DNA of 18,435 bases from JACIYW01 sp014359745 (GTDB lineage Bacteria; Pseudomonadota; Alphaproteobacteria; Rhodobacterales; Rhodobacteraceae): NCBI GenBank assembly GCA_050433985.1, contig JBNPWE010000036.1, forward strand, positions 1 through 18,435, given 5' to 3'. A model generated the notes under the pieces. That model did no database searches, was not told the origin of the DNA, and saw nothing but the letters and a program-made list of their open reading frames with translations. Every line of letters starts with the position of its first letter. The stretch's first letter is position 1. A program made the position numbers and the translations under genes. Positions 11,440 to 18,435 of this stretch are shown here, in pieces.

Positions 11440-14439
11440 TCAGCGCCCTTCGCCAAGGATCGTGCGGGCGCGCAGGCGTGCGGCCTGTGACAGGGACGTC
11501 AGGGCGGCGGGGTCGGCGACAAGCGTGGAAAGGGCCTGGCTGACGGCGGCGATATCGTCGGCGGGCACGATTATGCCGCCCGCGTCATGCCCCCGCCCGA
11601 TCAGGTGCGGGGGATGGCCCCGGTCATAGCTGATCACCGGGCGGCCTGCCGCCATCGCTTCAAGCACGGTGCGGCCAAAGCTTTCGGCAAACCGCGACAG
11701 GCACAGCACCACGTCCGCCCCTTCCAGCGCCGCGACGGGTGTCGGGGCATAGCCCGGCGCCTCGACATTGGCGGGCAGGGGGTGCAGGGCGGCCAGATCG
11801 GGCGTGTGCGGCCCGATCAGCAGGAGCCGGGCCGCGATGCCGCGACCGCCAAGATCGGCGGCCACGGCCACGGCATCACCGATGCCTTTCTTCGCGATAT
11901 TGCTCGAAATCAGCGCGACGCGCAGCGGGGTCTGCGGGGCGAAGGGCAGATCGAAAAGGCCAGGGTCGATGCGGTTGCCGACAACCGTCACCCGATCGGG
12001 GCAATCAAGCCACGCGGCCGCCATGGCGGAATTGGCGACAAAGTGGTCAGCCTCGGCCAGAAGGCGCTGGCGGATCCATTCCGCCGTTTCGGGCACGGGC
12101 GGTTCGGGCGCGGCATCCGATCCCAGAACCGCGTCGCGGATCGCGGCGTCCTGGGCGGGCATCTCGCGCAGATGCACCACCACCCTTGCCCCGGCCGCGC
12201 GCCCGGCCAGACGCGGGGCCTGCAAGACGGCGGTGTTGACATGCACGGTGGCCGCGCCGTGTTGGGCGATGACGGCCCGAAGGGCGGCAAGCGTGGCGGG
12301 ATGCGGCGGGCGGTGAACGTGCCACCAGGGCATCGGCACCAGATGCACGGCCGCCACGCGCGCGCGAACCTCGGAAAGGTAATCGAGGTTGCCGATTCCG
12401 GGCAGCACCGCCACCGGGATCACGCCAGATGCCGGGTCGCCGATGCGGTCGAGCATGTCGAGAAAGCTGCGCTCGGCGCCGAAAAGCTCGGGCCCGGCCT
12501 GATGGGCGCAGACGATCACGCGGGGGCCAGAGCTGTCGGCGCGGGCGCCGCCAAGCTGTGGCAGCGCCGCAAGGCCCCCGGCCCGCCCGACGGTTTCCCA
12601 ATGCACAAGCGGGTTCACGTTATCCACCCCATGCGCGATCCGGTAGCCGGTGGTGGAAAACCCCGGCCCCGGATCGCGGCCTTCGGCGGCCCCGGCCCGA
12701 TCATAATGCACCGCCGGGCAGATGCCGTCGGCGCGCACATCCGGGTTGTGTTCCAGATACCATCGCGCATCGAACACCGGCGAATGCCGGATCAGGTCAT
12801 CGCTGGCAAGCCGGGCCTCGGGATCACCAAGGCAGAGCGCGGGCGGGGCCGCGAACGGGCGTCTTTCGGGGTATTGCGGCAGGTGAAACGCCCGCCCGCC
12901 GAGCCTGGCCTTCAGCGATCTGGCCCGGTCGTGCCAGCGCAGCGAGGCGTCCTCGTAATCGCGGCGGGCACCGAAATACCGGGTGCGCAGGTGGGTTTCG
13001 GGGGCGTGGGTCAGGGTCGCGGCGCCGGTGCGCCCGAACGACAGCGGCAGGCCGGGGTGAACTTCGGTTATGGCGCCGGGCCCATAGGCCGCCAGCACGC
13101 GATAGTAATATTCCGTATCGCCACCCGCGCGCACCCTGTCCCAGAAACCCAGCCGCTGCAACACCGCGCGGCGGATCATCAGCGATGACACGTTGCGATG
13201 CACCCAGCCCTCGATCCGGTTCATCGGCCAGCGCTGCGGGCGCATGTCGTCATCGACCCGCGCCCAGTGCGATACGGTCGCGGCAAGGCCGGGCTGCTCA
13301 GCCAGCGGGCGGACCTGTTCGGCGATCTTGGCGGGGTGCGACCAGTCATCGGCATCGTGAACCGTCAGGAACGCCCCGCGCGCGGCGGCCATGCCAAGGT
13401 TGCGCGCGGCATAGGTACCCAGCCCTTGCCCCGCCAGCACCCTGATGCGCGGATCGTGCCTCGCCCAAAGCTGCGCGACGGCGCGGGTGTCATCGGTGGA
13501 ACCGTCGTCGATGACGATGATCTCAAGCGCCTGCCAGCTTTGGCCAAGAAGCCCTGCCAGCGCCGTCGGCAACTGATCGGCGGCATTTCGGGCCGGAACG
13601 ATGACGCTTACCAGCGGGGTCTGGCGGTTGAGGCGGGATTGCGCACGGATGTGCAGGTTTCGGTGACCCTGCCGCAAAAGCGCCGCCAGCCGTCCGATCC
13701 TGCCGTCGGCGGCGCGCGGTGGCGACAGGGGCGAGGCCGGGGCGTTTTCGGCATGCCAGCCGGGCAGGGCCGCAAGCCGGTCGAAAAGATGCGCATGACG
13801 GCCGTGAAAGACCGGCACGGCAAGCCCGGCGCGCCCATAGGCCGGGGCAAGGCAGTGCGTCAGGGTCTGGTTGATGCCGTCCGGCGCCTTGCCGCCAGCC
13901 ACGGCCAGGGCAACGCGCGCCAGTGCCACATCGGGTGCGGGCGCATGCCGCGCCATCAACCGGACAATCGCGCGCGCGCGGTCTATATCATCTGCCGCGA
14001 TCAGGATCGTCAGCGCAAGCGCGCAAACCCCGCGCCCGCGCAGCGTCTTGCGCGCCGCCCGGTCTGACCACAGCCGCGCAAGCGAGTCTTGCGCACCCTC
14101 TTTCCCCTCGGCGGCATACCAGCGCATCAGCGCCCAAAGCGCCGCCCCGCGTTCGCGCGGATCGTCATCATCCGCCAGCGCCGTCAGATCGGGCAAGGCC
14201 CAGCGGGTGAAGCCCAGCCAAAGATCGCGTTCGGCGGCAAGGGTGCGCAGGCGGTAAGGTAACCGCCCCTCGGCACGGCCGAAATCGTTGTAATGCCGGG
14301 TCGGATCGATCAGCGACGCGGCGACATCGGGATAGAATTCCAGATAAAAGGCCGGATCGAAGGGCCGCTCGGACGTTGGTGTTGGCGCGGGCCCTGGACG
14401 TGATCGCTGCGGGCCTTGGTCACTCGGAAACTCGGTCAT
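11440..14439 (-). CDS. Bifunctional glycosyltransferase (GT2 + GT4) with DxxYYLxxYPDV-type repeats
   Basis: The 999-residue protein starts at ATG (complement 14437-14439); the longer frame to 14619 has no better start. Domains in order: a repeat FDPAFYLEFYPDV...HYNDFGRAEGR (about 27-60); a helical region (about 60-260); a GT2 domain with VSVIVPARN (about 276), IVIDDGSTDDT (about 307) and DADDW as the DxD (about 358); a second repeat FDARWYLEHNPDV...HYDRAGAAEGR (about 556-590) followed by a degenerate third one; and a GT4 domain (about 640-999) with ALISSNIAKKGIGD and the E-x7-E motif FAESFGRTVLEAMAAGRPVI. It should add two sugars to a surface glycan at the cytoplasmic face. No membrane segment is seen. 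It diverges from the other giant glycosyltransferase across 152 bases. Confidence 0.9.
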   Translation of the reverse strand: MTEFPSDQGPQRSRPGPAPTPTSERPFDPAFYLEFYPDVAASLIDPTRHYNDFGRAEGRLPYRLRTLAAERDLWLGFTRWALPDLTALADDDDPRERGAALWALMRWYAAEGKEGAQDSLARLWSDRAARKTLRGRGVCALALTILIAADDIDRARAIVRLMARHAPAPDVALARVALAVAGGKAPDGINQTLTHCLAPAYGRAGLAVPVFHGRHAHLFDRLAALPGWHAENAPASPLSPPRAADGRIGRLAALLRQGHRNLHIRAQSRLNRQTPLVSVIVPARNAADQLPTALAGLLGQSWQALEIIVIDDGSTDDTRAVAQLWARHDPRIRVLAGQGLGTYAARNLGMAAARGAFLTVHDADDWSHPAKIAEQVRPLAEQPGLAATVSHWARVDDDMRPQRWPMNRIEGWVHRNVSSLMIRRAVLQRLGFWDRVRAGGDTEYYYRVLAAYGPGAITEVHPGLPLSFGRTGAATLTHAPETHLRTRYFGARRDYEDASLRWHDRARSLKARLGGRAFHLPQYPERRPFAAPPALCLGDPEARLASDDLIRHSPVFDARWYLEHNPDVRADGICPAVHYDRAGAAEGRDPGPGFSTTGYRIAHGVDNVNPLVHWETVGRAGGLAALPQLGGARADSSGPRVIVCAHQAGPELFGAERSFLDMLDRIGDPASGVIPVAVLPGIGNLDYLSEVRARVAAVHLVPMPWWHVHRPPHPATLAALRAVIAQHGAATVHVNTAVLQAPRLAGRAAGARVVVHLREMPAQDAAIRDAVLGSDAAPEPPVPETAEWIRQRLLAEADHFVANSAMAAAWLDCPDRVTVVGNRIDPGLFDLPFAPQTPLRVALISSNIAKKGIGDAVAVAADLGGRGIAARLLLIGPHTPDLAALHPLPANVEAPGYAPTPVAALEGADVVLCLSRFAESFGRTVLEAMAAGRPVISYDRGHPPHLIGRGHDAGGIIVPADDIAAVSQALSTLVADPAALTSLSQAARLRARTILGEGR

Positions 14440-14524
14440 CAGGCAATACGGTCCCTGTCCATTCGCCTTGTTATGCCCATCGGGGCCTGTGCGGGCAAGG
14501 CCCCGGCGCCACGGATTTGCGCGG

Positions 14525-14551
14525 TTGACCCTTTCCGGCGGTCCATATACG
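14525..14551 (+). promoter_or_regulatory. Possible promoter of the three-module glycosyltransferase
   Basis: TTGACC (14525-14530) and TATACG (14546-14551) are spaced by 15 bases in the 152-bp divergent gap, about 40 bases before the TTG start. Spacing is shorter than ideal, so this is only a candidate. No clear promoter was found for the opposite strand, and the rest of the gap (14440-14591) shows nothing else. Confidence 0.3.
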
Positions 14552-14591
14552 TCGGGCGGGCTACCATTCACCAGTGCGGACGGAGTGAGCG

Positions 14592-17500
14592 TTGACGCAA
14601 GCGAAAACGTCGAATGCAACAGCCATTGGCCTTGTTCAGGCCGCGCGCTTCCTGCACCGGGCGGGGCGGGGTGCGTCGGCGGTTGCGATCCTGGACAAGG
14701 TGCTCAAACAGCAAGGCGATGCGCCAACCCTGCGCGAAACCTTGCGGGTGGCCGAGGATATCGTCGATGTCGAAGCGGCCCTTGCCGCGTTTCGCGCGCT
14801 TGATGCCAGCTATGCACGGGGCACCCATACCGAGGCGCGCGCGCGCTTGCGCCACCGGCCTGTTGCCGCGCTGGCCGTTGCCCGCGCGCTGCCTGCCCCG
14901 GATCGCACGCGGGGGCTGGAACCGGTCGCGGGGCGGCTGCTTTACCTGCTGCACCATGCGCTGCCACAACGGTCAACCGGTTATGCCACGCGCGGTCACG
15001 GGCTGGCGCGGGCCATGCTGGCGGCGGGCATGGATGTGGTCTGCCTTACCCGGCCGGGGTTTCCGGCCGATATGGGGCTGACCGGGCCAACCTTCCCTGC
15101 CGAAGATCTGGTCGATGGTGTGCGCTACCTGCATGATCCCGAACCGATGCAGCGCGGACCAGCCAACCTGGCGGCCTATGCCGAAGCTGCGTCCGAAGTC
15201 ATCGGCCGCCACATCGCCAGGGACCGCCCGCAGGTTCTGATGGCCGCCTCGAACCACGCCAATGCCCTGCCGGGCCTGATCGCCGCGCGCCGCGCGGGCA
15301 TCCCGTTCTGGTACGAGGTACGGGGGTTCTGGGAAGTGACGGGGCAATCGAACAGCCCCGGCTATGAAAAAACATTCGCCTTTGCGCTGGCCCGCGCCAT
15401 CGAGACGACGTTGATGCAGGCTGCCGACCGGGTGTTCACCCTGACCGGGGCGATGCGCGACGACATGATCGCGCGCGGCGTGGATGCCGGGCGCATCGCC
15501 CTGCTGCCCAACGCCACCGATCCTGACCGTTTCAGGCCACAACCGCGCGACCGGGCGCTGGCGGCGCGGCTGAACATCCCCGATGGGGTGCCGGTGATCG
15601 GCTACGTCGGGTCTTTCACCGGCTATGAGGGGCTTGACGATCTTGCCCGCGCCTGTGCCCGCCTGGCCGGGCAGGGGCGGGATTTCCGGCTGCTGCTGGT
15701 CGGGGATGAGGGGGGGCATGCGAACGGGCGCGGGCCGGTGACGTCGGAAATTGCGCGGATCGCCAGCGAAACCGGGCTGGCCGACAGGCTGATCCTGCCG
15801 GGCCGGGTGCCACATGATGAGGTGGAGCGCTATTATTCGCTGATCGACATCGCCCCGTTCCCGCGCAAACCGGACCTGGTGTGCGAACTCGTCTCGCCCT
15901 TGAAACCGCTCGAGGCATTGGCGATGGAAAAGACCGTTATCGTGTCGTCGGTCGCGCCGCTGGCCGAGATGATCGCGGATGGCAAAACCGGCCTGGTGTT
16001 CGAAAAGGGCAATCCCGACAGCCTGACCGCCACCCTTGACCGGGCCCTGTCGGATGCCGGGCTGCGCGCCCGACTGGGCGAGGCAGGGCGCAAATGGGTG
16101 GCGGCGGAACGGACATGGGCCACAATGGCGGCGCGTGTGGCGGGGGCGTTGCAACAGGGCAAGCGCGACCTGCCCTCGGCCCTGCCTTTTGGCATATCGG
16201 TGATCGTCCCGAGTTTCCAGGGCCGGGACTATATTCTGCACTGTCTGTCGTCGCTCGACGAACAGACGCTCGACAAAGCCCTTTACGAGGTTATCGTGGT
16301 GCTGAACGGTCCCGAAGACGGCACTCGCGCCAAGATCGAGGCATTCCGGGCCCAGCACCCCGACCTGCGGTTGCGTGTTATGCACAGTACGCCAGGCGGG
16401 GCCAGCCTGGCGCGTAATATCGGCATCGATGCGGCCCATTTCGGCTTCTTGTGCTTCGTTGACGATGACGACAGGATCGGCCCAGCCTATCTTGCAACGC
16501 TCCTCGACTGCTCCGATTCGAGCAGCATCGCATTTGCCGATATCGTGGATATCGTAGACGGGAGTGAGACGCCCAGCCCGATCTCCCGGCAGCTCGCTGA
16601 GGCGGCCAAGATTGAGCGCCCCACAGTCACCAACGTGCATGCGGCAGCGACCATGAACGCAGTCAAGAGCGTGCCTACATGGATGGCCCGCGCAATACAG
16701 TTCGACACCGATCTGAAAAGCGGCGAAGATGTGGTATTCTGGTGTGCGCTCATCGCTCAGTTCCGGCCCGGCGTGACCCTCGCGCCCGCATCTAGCGGTG
16801 CCCGCTACTACCGGTATGTCCGGCAGGGGTCACTTTCCCGCCGCCACGGTTACGATTTTGAAGTGAACGAACGGGTGGATGTGATCGCGGCCCTTGATCG
16901 CCTGCGTGGGCAGGATTCCGAAGGGCTTTCTGAAACCAAGAGCTTGATTCAGGCGGGGTTCATCATCCGTTATCTGCGGCAGCGGCCAGAAGACTTTGCC
17001 CGCTTCGCCACCGACCACTTCCACCGCGTCCCTCCGAAGGTCTATGCGCATATCATGAAATCTTTGACCCGTCGGCTGGTCATCGCCTATTGCTTCCCAC
17101 CGGATATGGACACCTCAGCCATAGTTATGGCCAAGCGTCTGCGCACAGACGCCCGACCGGTCGAGGTGCTGTGCAATGACATGGGGGATCGGCGCTCCAA
17201 GGATCCTCGCCTTCGCGCCCTCGTCGCGCCCTATGTAGCCGGTGTCCATGATCTCGGTGCGCCTGTGTCCTTCGGAAGCTGGGATGCCATAAGCGCCTTC
17301 GCCGACAAGGCCCGTACCGCCTTCGATCGGCTGGATGCCTTGCGCCGCTATGAGGACTTGTATTCGCGCGCCATGTGGCCGGCTTCGCACTTTGCCGCCG
17401 CAGCACTGAAGGCTGTAAAGCCATCACTAGATTGGATCGCGGAATTTTCTGATCCGTTGCGCCTTGATATAGACGGGAAACAGCGTGAGGGCAAATTGGA

Positions 17501-18245
17501 CTTGGGCTGGCTGTCTGAAACCGGTCTGCGCACTAAGTTGGAGCAAGCCGGTTTCCCAGTGCCAAGAAACGACAACCTGTTCTTCTGGGCTGAATATCTG
17601 CCCTTCTGTCTAGCCGACAAGATCATATTCACCAACGCCCTGCAAAAAGCATACATGCTCGATCAACCCTACCCCGCCGCGGCCTTGGCGCGCGTGGAGC
17701 GGGTCTCGGAAATCTCGCCCCATCCGCAGCCCGATCCTGGGCTTTTTCGGCAAGGGCACACGCCGACGCCACTTAGCAAACAGAAAGTGAACATCGGTTA
17801 TTTCGGAAATTTCTACCACAACCGGAATCTGAATCTTCTTATCGAGGTTCTGTCCGGCATGGACACGGCTGTGCGCGACCGGATACGGTTGCATGTGTTC
17901 TGCAACTCGCCCGACATGATCGGGCAGAGCGCGCGCGCTGCGGGCATCGAGGAGGCGGTGACAGGGTCGCCGATGCTGCCTTATCTCGACTTCCTCAGCC
18001 AGATCCGACTTTTCGACTATCTTCTTGTCACAGACACCGAGACCCAAGGACGCAAGTCAGTAAATCCCTATCTGCCGTCCAAGGTCAGCGATTATCTTGG
18101 CGCTGGTCGGGCGATCTGGGCGCTTTACGAACCTGGCAGCACACTAGCCGGACTCAAGTTGCCTGCAGGATCGTTGCGCACCCCCTTGGGTGATAAGGAA
18201 GGCTATGCCGACGCATTGACCCGAATGAGCGCGCAGGCTAGATAA
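14592..18245 (+). CDS. Three-module glycosyltransferase (GT4 - GT2 - GT-B)
   Basis: The 1217-residue protein begins at TTG 14592, six bases after GGAG (14582-14585); an in-frame stop at 14586 excludes earlier starts. After a helical N-terminus (about 1-110), module 1 is GT4-like: RLLYLLHHALPQRSTGYATR (about 114), VIGYVGSFTGYEGL (about 335) and DLVCELVSPLKPLEALAME (about 420-440). Module 2 is GT2: ISVIVPSFQGRDYILHCLSS (about 535), GGASLARNIG and CFVDDDDRIG with the DxD (about 622). Module 3 (about 826-1217) is GT-B-like: LVIAYCFPPDMDTSAIVMAK, VNIGYFGNFYHNRNL (about 1066), and PYLPSKVSDYLGAGRAIWAL (about 1160). Up to about 16450 the DNA has the very high GC and third-position bias of its neighbours; beyond that GC drops to roughly half in places and rare codons (CTA, AGT, TTA-like) appear. 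Probably a polymerising enzyme of surface polysaccharide. Confidence 0.9.
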   Translation: MTQAKTSNATAIGLVQAARFLHRAGRGASAVAILDKVLKQQGDAPTLRETLRVAEDIVDVEAALAAFRALDASYARGTHTEARARLRHRPVAALAVARALPAPDRTRGLEPVAGRLLYLLHHALPQRSTGYATRGHGLARAMLAAGMDVVCLTRPGFPADMGLTGPTFPAEDLVDGVRYLHDPEPMQRGPANLAAYAEAASEVIGRHIARDRPQVLMAASNHANALPGLIAARRAGIPFWYEVRGFWEVTGQSNSPGYEKTFAFALARAIETTLMQAADRVFTLTGAMRDDMIARGVDAGRIALLPNATDPDRFRPQPRDRALAARLNIPDGVPVIGYVGSFTGYEGLDDLARACARLAGQGRDFRLLLVGDEGGHANGRGPVTSEIARIASETGLADRLILPGRVPHDEVERYYSLIDIAPFPRKPDLVCELVSPLKPLEALAMEKTVIVSSVAPLAEMIADGKTGLVFEKGNPDSLTATLDRALSDAGLRARLGEAGRKWVAAERTWATMAARVAGALQQGKRDLPSALPFGISVIVPSFQGRDYILHCLSSLDEQTLDKALYEVIVVLNGPEDGTRAKIEAFRAQHPDLRLRVMHSTPGGASLARNIGIDAAHFGFLCFVDDDDRIGPAYLATLLDCSDSSSIAFADIVDIVDGSETPSPISRQLAEAAKIERPTVTNVHAAATMNAVKSVPTWMARAIQFDTDLKSGEDVVFWCALIAQFRPGVTLAPASSGARYYRYVRQGSLSRRHGYDFEVNERVDVIAALDRLRGQDSEGLSETKSLIQAGFIIRYLRQRPEDFARFATDHFHRVPPKVYAHIMKSLTRRLVIAYCFPPDMDTSAIVMAKRLRTDARPVEVLCNDMGDRRSKDPRLRALVAPYVAGVHDLGAPVSFGSWDAISAFADKARTAFDRLDALRRYEDLYSRAMWPASHFAAAALKAVKPSLDWIAEFSDPLRLDIDGKQREGKLDLGWLSETGLRTKLEQAGFPVPRNDNLFFWAEYLPFCLADKIIFTNALQKAYMLDQPYPAAALARVERVSEISPHPQPDPGLFRQGHTPTPLSKQKVNIGYFGNFYHNRNLNLLIEVLSGMDTAVRDRIRLHVFCNSPDMIGQSARAAGIEEAVTGSPMLPYLDFLSQIRLFDYLLVTDTETQGRKSVNPYLPSKVSDYLGAGRAIWALYEPGSTLAGLKLPAGSLRTPLGDKEGYADALTRMSAQAR

Positions 18246-18253
18246 TAACAGCC

Positions 18254-18293
18254 TCCTGAATCCAGGGCGAAACTTCTCTGGGAAGATTCAGGA
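18254..18293. terminator. Hairpin after the three-module glycosyltransferase
   Basis: TCCTGAATC (18254-18262) and GATTCAGGA (18285-18293) pair perfectly, with a small nested CAG/CTG pairing inside. It starts eight bases after the stop at 18245 and is followed by AAAGAATTTTATA, a weak U-run. It may terminate both this gene and the convergent gene that ends at 18365. Confidence 0.5.
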
Positions 18294-18364
18294 AAGAATT
18301 TTATAATGCGGAAAAAAGAAGGCATCCCGGGCAGGAGATTCTAGTGTTCCGAGTCCGACATTTG

Positions 18365-18435
18365 CTACCGATTTCCCCTGATTTCATCGAGCGCATTCAG
18401 CGCGCGGCGCTCGCGGGTGATGATGTCTTCGGCGC
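18365..18435 (-). CDS. C-terminal end of a convergent gene, partial
   Basis: Read on the minus strand, the last bases give AEDIITRERRALNALDEIRG followed by NR and TAG (complement 18365-18367). The peptide is charged and helical, like the end of a coiled coil, and its codons show the G/C-rich third positions of local genes, in contrast to the AT-rich 18246-18364 gap. The rest lies beyond the window, so the product cannot be named. Confidence 0.4.
   Translation of the reverse strand, partial: AEDIITRERRALNALDEIRGNR

Noticed and set aside
11587..13188. 533-codon plus-strand open frame opposite the GT2/GT4 glycosyltransferase
   Set aside because: It is an antisense frame of a high-GC gene, rich in Arg, Gly, His and Pro, without domain pattern; the minus-strand frame has clear GT2 and GT4 motifs.
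14973..16640. 555-codon minus-strand open frame inside the three-module glycosyltransferase
   Set aside because: Composition is His/Arg/Gln/Gly-rich as expected from antisense to GC3-biased codons; it ends where GC drops, which fits a shadow and not a gene.
18302..18307. Perfect TATAAT as a -10 element
   Set aside because: No -35 stands at 16-18 bases and no plus-strand gene starts after it in the window; the gap is AT-rich, so chance is likely.
1..18435. tRNA genes, rRNA, CRISPR arrays, or a phage att site
   Set aside because: No cloverleaf, repeat-spacer series or convincing att duplication was seen by eye; a computed search was not possible.

Overview
This GC-rich window (roughly 65% by eye, strong G/C bias at third codon positions) fits an alphaproteobacterium of the Rhodobacterales. 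The class I lysyl-tRNA synthetase, the small phage genes next to the terminase, and a direct-repeat LexA-type box (GTTC-N7-GTTC) all agree. The genus cannot be fixed from the sequence. No tRNA, rRNA or CRISPR array was seen.

Bases 1 to about 7640 are a decayed accessory island. It opens with small prophage genes (a DUF7220-like membrane protein, a DUF3489 protein and a small hypothetical) and a terminase small subunit. A packaging and tail block follows that has lost its middle: the large terminase (GpA type) breaks off near 2700 and runs out of frame into the end of a tail tube gene, so the portal, protease and capsid genes are missing. The tail-chaperone pair after the break is intact and carries a textbook -1 frameshift signal: A AAA AAC at 3302-3308, a 7-nt spacer and a 13-bp hairpin. 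The tape-measure gene is cut after about 125 codons and fused in frame to a 5'-truncated IS110-type transposase. Beyond the IS110 piece lie a 5'-truncated unknown gene, an intact TacA/TacT-type toxin-antitoxin pair (DUF1778 plus GNAT) with its own promoter-operator, a small two-repeat protein whose promoter contains a perfect LexA-type box, an IS3-type remnant, and a frameshifted fragment resembling the phospholipase-D-like C-terminal domain of MITD1.

The island ends inside a D-Ala-D-Ala carboxypeptidase (PBP4/DacB-like) gene. Only its 3' part is left, without the catalytic SxxK region and with a frameshift. Ordinary chromosome follows: a TerB-family protein, lysyl-tRNA synthetase and a CHAD protein. 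The last two converge and share the bases CTAG for both stop codons.

Bases 11440-18245 hold two very large, divergently transcribed multi-domain glycosyltransferases: a 999-residue GT2+GT4 protein with DxxYYLxxYPDV-type repeats, and a 1217-residue GT4+GT2+GT-B protein. They probably act on a shared surface polysaccharide. The 3' third of the second gene has clearly lower GC and different codon use than its 5' part, which suggests a mosaic origin. The window closes with a hairpin and the tail of a convergent minus-strand gene.

The most notable observations are the chaperone frameshift cassette, the LexA-type box inside the promoter of the two-repeat protein, the MITD1-like fragment, and the mosaic three-module glycosyltransferase.
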